Assembly: GCA_002794775.1 (NCBI GenBank)
Contig: NBAY01000004.1
Coordinates: 868,001-932,000 of the forward strand
DNA length: 64,000 nucleotides
Direction of reading: 5' to 3'
Source of the DNA: Porodaedalea pini
Lineage: Eukaryota > Basidiomycota > Agaricomycetes > Hymenochaetales > Hymenochaetaceae
Part shown: positions 56,701 through 64,000 of the stretch, one piece after another
Position numbering within the stretch: the stretch's first letter is position 1
Layout: every line of letters begins with the position of its first letter
Translations under genes and position numbers: made by a program
The notes under the pieces: generated by a model
Databases searched by the model: none
Seen by the model: only the letters and a program-made list of their open reading frames with translations
Told to the model about the DNA's origin: nothing

Positions 56701-59164
56701 TTCTGTGCCTGTATTCTTTGTTTCCTGAGCTCAAATCTAATATACATTTTAAACCTACAGAGACCGCGACCATATTTTGCAGTGAATGACGAAGCGAAGA
56801 TATCACACCATCTCTGGATCTTCTGTGTGTTACTTGCATTGCATGCGGAGCGGCCCCGCCTCCACCTCACGGAAACTACGGATGCAGATTTAAAACCAAA
56901 ATTGGAATCGGAAGACTCATACAGTTTGCCAAGAAGAAATGAAGAGCCAAAGCACTCGACCTTCTTGCGCGCTTATGCGGCACACGCATCACGAACTGAG
57001 CGACATGGTTCGCGGCTCTCTAGTGGAAGTGGAGCTGAATCAGATGCAATGCAATGCGCATTCGTGTCAACTGCCGAAGAGGTTGTTGCGCTTCTACGAC
57101 GCATCGTGCTCATTCAGAACTCGCTGGAGAAGTTGACTTTGGATTCTGAACTAGAAATGGATACAAGCGGTATCGGCGAGAAAGAAGGGATGTATTCGTG
57201 TACATCACCATCGGAAAGCTCTGCGATGAACACGAAGCAAACCTTAGGGTCAAGAACAGCTCCAGTCACCAAAGGTCTGTCCCATCGCTCCTTTCATTCG
57301 TTTCCTCCCGCTGCTCAGCAACAGCTCCCGCGTTCATCTTTATTTGAAAAAAAATTACTGTTTAATCAGACTGCTGATTCTTTTTGTACGTCTTATTTGC
57401 AATCCCGCTCGATACGTCGCGACGACTCTGGGAACTCCTGCTATGCTCCCACTGCTGCCTTCTGTCTCATTTTTTTTCTCATCAAAAAGGACGGGTGCAA
57501 GGGGCACCAGAAGCACTTCTCGCGTCCTTGTCTTCCACAATCAGCGCGGCGCACCGACGCGAAGTCCATTCAGACGACGTGCGAAAGCGCATAAGAAGCA
57601 GTGCGAGTTCGTCTATTTCGAACCAGAGCGATGGGAAGCGACCGCGAATACGCCTTCGAGGGAACGAGCGTGTCAATGTGAAGGCCTCCGTTGAAAGTAC
57701 GCGAGAAGGTTCCGAGGATACATATGAAAATGCCGACGGCGACAATTTTGAGGTGAGCACAGTGTGGGCAAGCGAAAGCCTGGAACTCGATGGTCCGTGA
57801 GTCAACTTCTAATGATAGTTTCTGCGCATAGACGAAATTGGGTCCCCTCGAAGAATCTCTTTCTGTTGAGAGCCGGCGGAGTCGAAGGCGAGATGACGGC
57901 CTTCTTTCTGCTCTCCTTCATGATTACGGTGATGACTCCGACAACGCATTGTATTCTGACTCCGACTCCGACTCCGACTTCAGCTCTGAGGTCCAAATCC
58001 CGTCGGCGGTCGGCGATGGACTTCGAAAGGGATGTCAGCACGATGGCAAGGGCTATCTAACCAACATGGATACGCGAGCGCGCGCGGCCCAAAAATCGGA
58101 ACTCGAACCTTACTTTCCCGAAAAGGAAGGTAATATTTCTGATCTTCATGATCGACGGTATGTGTGCCCTGACCAATTTCAATGCCTTGCCCCTTGTGCG
58201 CGCTGACAAGGAGGTAACACTAACAGCTCCGACGCCGGCTCGGGCTCGTCTTCTTTCGACTCTGCATCTGCAAGCGCGTCGAAATTACAGAATGTTCCGA
58301 AGGGACATGACTCGGAATCTGCCTGGCGCGACGCGTCGCTTGTACGCCTTGTCGCGTCGATAGCTCGTATCGTGTCCGCGTTGTGCGCGACGCGTTCGCG
58401 CCGGATGGCTTATCCAGATTTAGGTGTCGCGGAGCTCGGCGACATAGCTGACGTGCGTGTTCCGTTTCTCGCTTGAATCTTTTATTTGCTATTTTTATTA
58501 TTTTTATCTCGTAAACTTCTTTTCTTTCATTCTAAAACTTGCACGCAAAGGAATCAGCTAGATGCACAGCGCTTGGCTATTTACATGCACTATTCTTGGA
58601 TTCTAGGGAGTGTCAGGTCTTTGTTCTCTCATTAACAAACAAGATCTCATTGCCTGCTCCATTCTATTCTTCGACGTCCGTTCAGTCGCCGCCGGCCGAC
58701 ACAATGTTCGGAGGCCTCACGCTGCGCCTGACGCCACAGAAGTGATCCAGTGATGGACGGATGGATGTCCATAGACAGGGTCGATGATGATCCTGCGATG
58801 TGCAATTGTGCTCTTCTTTGTTCGAAGCTGTTGGCTGCAGTGGGAGTGCAGGGTACGATCGGCGGTGCGAAGCCAGTCGCTCGACGGCGCAGCATGTGGT
58901 GCATTCATTCTGTCGTCGAGATTTGTTCCCCCGTCTCCCCCTCTTTTTTTTTTCTCGTCATCGATATATTTTTACACGACTCGGTTTGCTGATCATGATG
59001 TTCTTTTGTTCTTTATTTGTTAACAAATTTCACAGGCGATCCCGCCCGAGATGACACAGGCTCGCATGGCGGCGCAGCTCGCACTCACGGAGCGTGCGCG
59101 TCTCGAAGGGTGCACGGCTGCCTGGAAGGAGCTTGAGCTCGCCGCACCCCAATTTTATCATTAA
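53706..59164 (+). CDS. SET-domain protein methyltransferase (SETD6/RKM/Rubisco LSMT type), 3' half unresolved
   Basis: This class methylates lysines on non-histone proteins such as ribosomal proteins. The start MLSDSDHVVVDLLHWC leads to IPKSAILSIRNCLLAKHI and SSSTWFGYLQSLPKHVSIALFW. Then come DILRYYEFTALPALAKVNLEG, the NHS motif VPIADAFNHSLGNHVHLE, CHTCGSLKECSHD, and YGEHLTNAQLLVRYGFLLDGNENDIISWD, all clear LSMT-type SET marks. After 55983 the path is uncertain. A likely exon begins at about 56761 (VNDEAKISHHLWIFCVLLAL). Acidic and basic low-complexity exons follow (57180-58330), including KRPRIRLR (NLS-like) and an SDSDSDSDF run at 57957-57983. A last exon may be 59035-59164 (MTQARMAAQLALTERARLEGCTAAWKEL). 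This needs two long introns (about 780 and 580 bp). The downstream part could be a separate gene. Confidence 0.65.
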
Positions 59165-62100
59165 TGAATTATTAGTTCCAGAGAAAAAAAAAACATGCTT
59201 CTCAGCATGCATGATGTCCTGTATTTGTCGGGTGTCGGGATCCGAATGGCGGAGATGGCGGGATTTGTTGATTCATGGGGAAGTTCTGGATATGCGATTC
59301 GCTGGAAAGGAACACTAATGATCGAGGGTGGCTACCCTCAATGCATAGAACGTGATGTGCGATGCCGCCACTGTCACTGATTTGCGGCGCCGACTCCACC
59401 TTCACCTCCAGTTCCATGCCCATGCCCATGCCCACGCCCACGCCCACCGGCGTACGGGCTTCGGGATCGATGGGCGCCATGTACACAAAATATACTCACG
59501 AATCAAGATTCAACTCGACTTGCTGACGGATCTCTGGAGAGCTGGTTTCGCAAGTCGACCTGGTTGTTACCTATGAAACTTCGTCTTCTGCTTTCTGCGA
59601 GTGTACCTGGACCTAGTTTGGTCGCGGCCTGGCCTGGCCCGCCGCACACCTGCATTTCTTAATACTGGTGGACGCGCGCTTGCGCGTTGTCTTTCTTCCG
59701 CCCTTATGAATCGCGTATCTCAGTTTGCGATTGACCAACCACCTTCTACACTTCACCAATCACGATTCACAAACGTGCGGGCTGCCGGCTGCACTCGTAC
59801 GTACGCGGTACAGTACGAAATAAAATGTCACCTTGACGTTCCCCGATACGCTCAAATTCATCCAACTACGCATCACATCGTACGTGACTCGATACGAGGT
59901 GCTTGCCGTGGGAGGAGCTCGAGCTCGAGCATCAGCATTTCTCTTGCCCATTCCCATCCTGTCGCATCGCAATCAACCGGGAATTTCCAAATTCCTATGC
60001 ACCCGCATCCGATCCGGATTCGATTGTTAGAGGTGAACCCGAACAACATCCCGTCAGCTATTCAATACAACGGGAGTTTTTTCTTCTTCTGTTGGGTTTT
60101 TTGATATTCGACCAGATCACAGGAGATCTCCGCTCGCTGGCAGTCTGGGTATTGATGATATCATAAGTGGTTTAGTGACTAGGCTCAGAGTGCAGTTGCA
60201 TCAAATCAAACTATACTTTTATGAAGGGCTTTACGGAAGCGTTTTACGCACTCCCGCACACCTGCCATAATAATTGGCTTGATGTGGATTTCGGAGAGGC
60301 TTTGGCCTTGGCACAGGTGCGAAATTCATTCGAGTGCTATTTTTTGTGGAGTCTTGGAATGGGCCGGCTGCCGTGCATGCGCATGTTCGGAAAGAGACCT
60401 TGGAACAGGTTTCGTACTGCGGAGGACAGCATCAGGATGTAGTAGTCCGTATGTGTTATTCATCGCGATACCCCGTCGTCACTCACTCACCCGCTCACAG
60501 GTATAACATTCACATAGCAGATCGATGCTCCTGGATCTTTTCGACCCCTTTCAGCTTTCACGTCATATGTACTGAAACTCGAATGCATCCTCGTCCTGGG
60601 AGAACCAAAAATTCAAACCGCAAAAACAAGCCTGAGCGGCCCCACAATCGAGTTTCGAATCGAGCTGAATCTCTCTCTGCACGGGACGGGGAGTATGCAT
60701 ATGGGCATGTAGTAAAATAGTAAGGAACTCGCATATCGAATTGTCTTGGAGATTCCTATCATCTTGATTTTCCTTCATTTCCCTATTTATTCCCGCGAAA
60801 CATCGCGATACGATATACTCGCATTTAGAAGCGTGGAGCGCGCTCTTCTCCCGCAAGCAGTCTCAACCTCAGCCTCAGCCCAGTCTGGTCCGGTCGGGCG
60901 CTTCGATGCGTCCGGCAACGCATCAGAATTCAGAATTCAGAACATCCATTCGATTGCATCGCATTGCATCGCGAAGCATGTACAGTACAGTAAAAGCAGA
61001 CCAGACCAGACCGTTCTTCTCCCGCCCCCCCGCTCGCTGCCCCCCTAGGCCTCTTCTCGTCTAATTTCAATCTAAGCGGGCTCAACAAAACGAAACTGAA
61101 TTCAGATGCGCGCGCTCTCGCGTTCGCACCCGGCGCCGGCGGCATCTGACTATATCTGACCTTACGGTATCGTCGTCCCTCGAACCTTCGGTCTTATTTT
61201 TTTTTCACTCTCAGGCTGCAGTTGAATGGAGTTAACGTTGAAGTGAATCGGATTGAATTGAATTAGATGGGCAGCTTTCGGTCTCGGTCTCGGTCTCGAT
61301 CTGTGTCTCGGTTATTCGACGCAGCGATTTGAGCTCTTGCCTCTGCCTCCCGTCGTATCGTGTCATGATCGAGGATGCGCGAAGGGTGCAGATATGTACA
61401 CATGCATGTCATTAATATTGCCAGTCAACGTTACGCAGCGGGAACTCGCGATCTCACATGCCGGTGGCGGCGGCGGCGGCGGCACAGGGGACAACGTCGT
61501 GATAATCGTGTATTTATTTATAGACCATACCATATGGTATACATATACGTACATACAGCACAAAGGGAGAGGCAAAGGGGAGCCGAGGAGCTCAATAAAT
61601 CTTTTTTTGTCGCATTACAATGGAATTAAGTACAATCAGATGAGAAAGTAATTTATTCGAGTCGAGCTTGTTGTAAAGCGAGAAAAGAAGGAAGAGGAGG
61701 GAAAAAAAATACGAATCAGAAAACTGAGAAGGAGAAGAAGGAAATAAAACAAGAGCGATAAAGAAAGGGTCAACAACCGAAAAAAACGAGAGGAAGGGAC
61801 GATTTGCATTGGGAGGCTTCGCGAAGCATCGCAAAATCACAGAAGAAACGAGAGAAGGACCGACCTGCGATGGGACTCATCAGCGAACGAACAAGAACAG
61901 CGCATGCCGAACTTGTACTAACGTGCCGTCTGAACGTTTTGAATGTCTGAATCACCTCGTCAGGAACAGATGCCGTGGCTGGGAATATACACACTCTGGA
62001 GGTCTATTCTACTTCTCTCAAAACTCGAAAGAGAAAGGTAAAAAAGGTCCGGTGACGTTCGACGCACACGCATAAAAAGAGTGGGGAAAGAAGGGGAGAG

Positions 62101-63814
62101 GAGGTAAGAGGGGGCACAGAAGATAGAGAGGCGGAGGAGGGTGGGACTGGGGTGTCGGCTATATTTGGAGGGAAAGGCGGGATGTATTGTGAAGGGAGAG
62201 AACCAAGGCCAGATAAAGGCAAGGGCGGCGGAGATCGAAGAATAGGACGTGACGGAGAAGGGAGAGCGCGGGAACGGGTTGCGTGTGTGTCTTGCGAGTG
62301 AGAATGAGGCTTACAAGAGGGAACAGAGCAGAGCAACAGGCGGGCGGGGCGGGCGGAGGCCGGATGTGCGATTAAGCACGACAGGATGACGGGGTCGTTG
62401 GGAGTGGAGTCAGAGGGTATGACTGCAGAGACGGAGCAGATGAGCACGGGAGCGGGAGAGGGAGAAGGAGGGCAGGGCACGTCAGTTAGATCGGTCAGTC
62501 CAGCCAGTCAGATAGACAGGAGAACCATGGAAGGGCAAGGGCGCAGAGGCCACCAGCAAGATCGCAGAAGAAGGAGGGCCGACTGAAAGAAAATAAGGAA
62601 GGTTAGGGTGGAAGGCAAAGAAGCAGAGGGCGTAAAGTGAATAGTGAATAGCGAATAGTGATCAGGGAACAGGGTGTGGGGTGACTAAGGAACTGACCTG
62701 ACCTTGGGTGGCTAAATTGGACCGGACGGGGGGAGGAGCTTGCCTGGAATTGAATGGATGAATGGATGAAGATGGGTTGAGGCTCAGCCGCGCTAGTTCC
62801 CGGTCGCCATCAGCGGCGGAATATAAACTGGAGCTCGAAGCGGGCGTGCTTCTGTCGATGCATCATGCAATCGTGGAGATGGGGGGCATGGGCATTGGGA
62901 TGCGCGAAGGTGCTTTGCCCCCTTCTCAGTTTCTATCCGCCTAGTTTTGCGAGCTGCGTTCGAAATCGTGCGATGGTGGGGATGACGGCGTCGCAGATGG
63001 CGGCGATTGCGTCGCGCGGAGGGGCGAGTAGAGTACAAGCACAAAAGAGCGCGAGAACGCGAGAACGCACACGCTGTGAGGTTGGGAAAGGAACACGTTT
63101 GGGCTTCTTGCGATTCGTGTGTGCGTCTCGCGATCGTACTCGATTTGGGTGATTGCTGTCGGCGCCGCCGCCGACGGGGACGATGTTCAGGCGCGTGTGT
63201 GTCCATTCGTTCAGCGTGCTCTGATGGTGATCAAAGCTCGAAATTCACCGTGCTAGTTGTGTTCATGCGGGCGGTGCTGTGGCACGAAAGAAAGGGAAGA
63301 CAACACGGACAAAGTGCAGGAAGCAGGGGTTTGGAGTGCAGAGATGCAAGGATGCCGAGATGTTGACGGGGGGTAGATTGTATTGAAAATGCAGACGTTG
63401 CTCTGACTGAGTCAGGGTGGGGGCAAAAGGAGTCTGTCTGTCCGCGGCTCACGTCACGGCTCGACGAGAAGACTTCCATGTATAGCAGGTACACCTACCT
63501 TCTACGTGTACCCCTAAATAGGAAGCATCCAATTAAGGTTTCCGGGCTGTTTTCTGTTTGGACCCTTGTTCCCTGACGGGACCCTGAGCTGAGCCAGATT
63601 GTCGGCCCCTCTGCGCTTCGAATCTCAGATCGTTTCTGGACGATGCACTCGTTCAAAAACGCATCGCTCTCCACCGTAAAACACACTACCTCTCCTCCTC
63701 CCCCTCAAGCACGACATCTATCTCTTCCACCGTCCTTCGTCCTCCTGCGTTCCTTCAACGACCTCGGCGGCGACGCAACACAACACTACGACCACGAAAG
63801 CACCGAACGCAGAG
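59165..63814. other. 4.6-kb gene-poor region with simple repeats and purine-rich tract
   Basis: No conserved reading frame was found. It holds simple repeats: (CCCATG/CCCACG)n at about 59416-59450, CTCGAG doublets near 59928, (GGTCTC)n at 61281-61304 and a GGC run at 61465-61482. From about 61670 to 62640 the plus strand is strongly rich in A and G. Start of the following gene at 63815 implies that the right end is its promoter. A long leader or non-coding transcript is possible but unsupported. Confidence 0.4.
61670..62640 (+). repeat. Purine-rich strand asymmetry tract
   Basis: About 1 kb in which runs such as GAAAAGAAGGAAGAGGAGGG and GTGGGGAAAGAAGGGGAGAG dominate the plus strand, so C and T are scarce. 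The G content rises after 62070. No unit repeats exactly, so it is not a simple satellite. Confidence 0.5.
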
Positions 63815-64000
63815 ATGGACGCCATGAACGTTGACTGGTGTCTGACGTGCAACAAGCAGACCACGGTGAGCACCCTTCAATCACACATCCTCCAACCCTC
63901 CATCTGACTTCAACTGGCAGCACGGAAAACCGTACTGCTCGAAGACGTGCAAGATGCGCGGCGACGGCGCCGTCGATGCCTACGCACAGGAGATTAGCTG
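63815..64000 (+). CDS. ECL1-like small zinc-binding protein, partial
   Basis: Exon 1 is 63815-63865 and exon 2 starts at 63921 and runs off the window. The protein begins MDAMNVDWCLTCNKQTT, then HGKPYCSKTCKMRGDG. The pattern DWCLxCNK with YCSxxC is the short zinc-binding motif of the fungal Ecl1/2/3 family, whose members extend chronological lifespan in fission yeast and respond to nutrient stress. The intron lies between the two Cys pairs. An in-frame ATG four codons in (MNVDWC) is an alternative start. The rest of the protein is outside the window, so length and C-terminus are unknown. Confidence 0.7.

Noticed and set aside
59601..60720. Plus-strand frames of 70-170 codons in the gene-poor region
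   Set aside because: Overlap one another in several frames, with no motif, no repeat of codon bias and no splice partners.
62004..62480. 158-codon Ser/Pro-rich minus-strand frame
   Set aside because: It is the complement of the purine-rich tract, which removes stop codons by composition alone.
1..64000. tRNA genes, rRNA, CRISPR arrays
   Set aside because: No T-arm plus acceptor combination fitted a tRNA by eye; no rRNA-like or spaced-repeat array seen. A tRNAscan run would settle tRNAs.

Overview
The window looks like nuclear DNA from a basidiomycete fungus, probably an agaricomycete. The genes are dense and lie on both strands. Introns are short (about 50-80 bp, GT-AG) and many interrupt each gene. 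The protein set is fungal: KAR9, BEM3, SHR3, a Zn2Cys6 regulator, NmrA-like reductases and an ECL1-like zinc protein. The mobile elements are also of fungal type (Tad1-like LINE, pogo/Tigger, gypsy-like remnant). Exon boundaries were placed by eye from splice signals and family motifs. No search or alignment was run.

Layout. 1-3950 is a transposon graveyard: a gypsy-like Gag start with an LTR-like promoter, a pogo/Tigger transposase broken by in-frame TGA codons, and a 181-bp MITE. 4382-5825 holds an unnamed fungal gene of about 415 aa. 5.8-13.5 kb holds two decayed F-box paralogs in inverted orientation that bracket a divergent pair: a sterol O-acyltransferase (ARE2-like, minus) and EMC5 (plus). 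13.5-18.5 kb holds a divergent pair: RED/IK splicing factor (minus) and a KAR9-type protein that ends in a GAR (GAS2) microtubule-binding domain (plus). 18.9-26.1 kb holds TRAPPC12 and ZW10, both minus.

A near-intact 6.3-kb LINE with an 11-bp target-site duplication sits about 50 bp upstream of the ZW10 start codon. 32.6-39.1 kb holds a Zn2Cys6 transcription factor and an iron-sulfur L-serine dehydratase, both minus. 41.4-46.3 kb is BEM3 (PX-PH-RhoGAP). 47.5-52.0 kb is a tandem array of three NmrA-like reductases with the same exon plan. Next come an SHR3-like permease chaperone and a large SET-domain methyltransferase. 59.2-63.8 kb has no recognisable gene and a long purine-rich stretch. The right edge cuts an ECL1-like zinc protein.

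How the genes relate: KAR9 (spindle orientation), TRAPPC12 and ZW10 (both known elsewhere to work in vesicle tethering and at kinetochores) lie side by side. ARE2, EMC5 and SHR3 all act in the ER membrane, but they are not one cluster. I found no convincing new multi-gene system. The most notable items are the LINE insertion at the ZW10 promoter, the KAR9-GAR protein with three SxIP motifs, the inverted F-box copies, the NmrA array with a GC-AG intron and a changed cofactor motif, and a CCG-N11-CGG palindrome upstream of the Zn2Cys6 gene.
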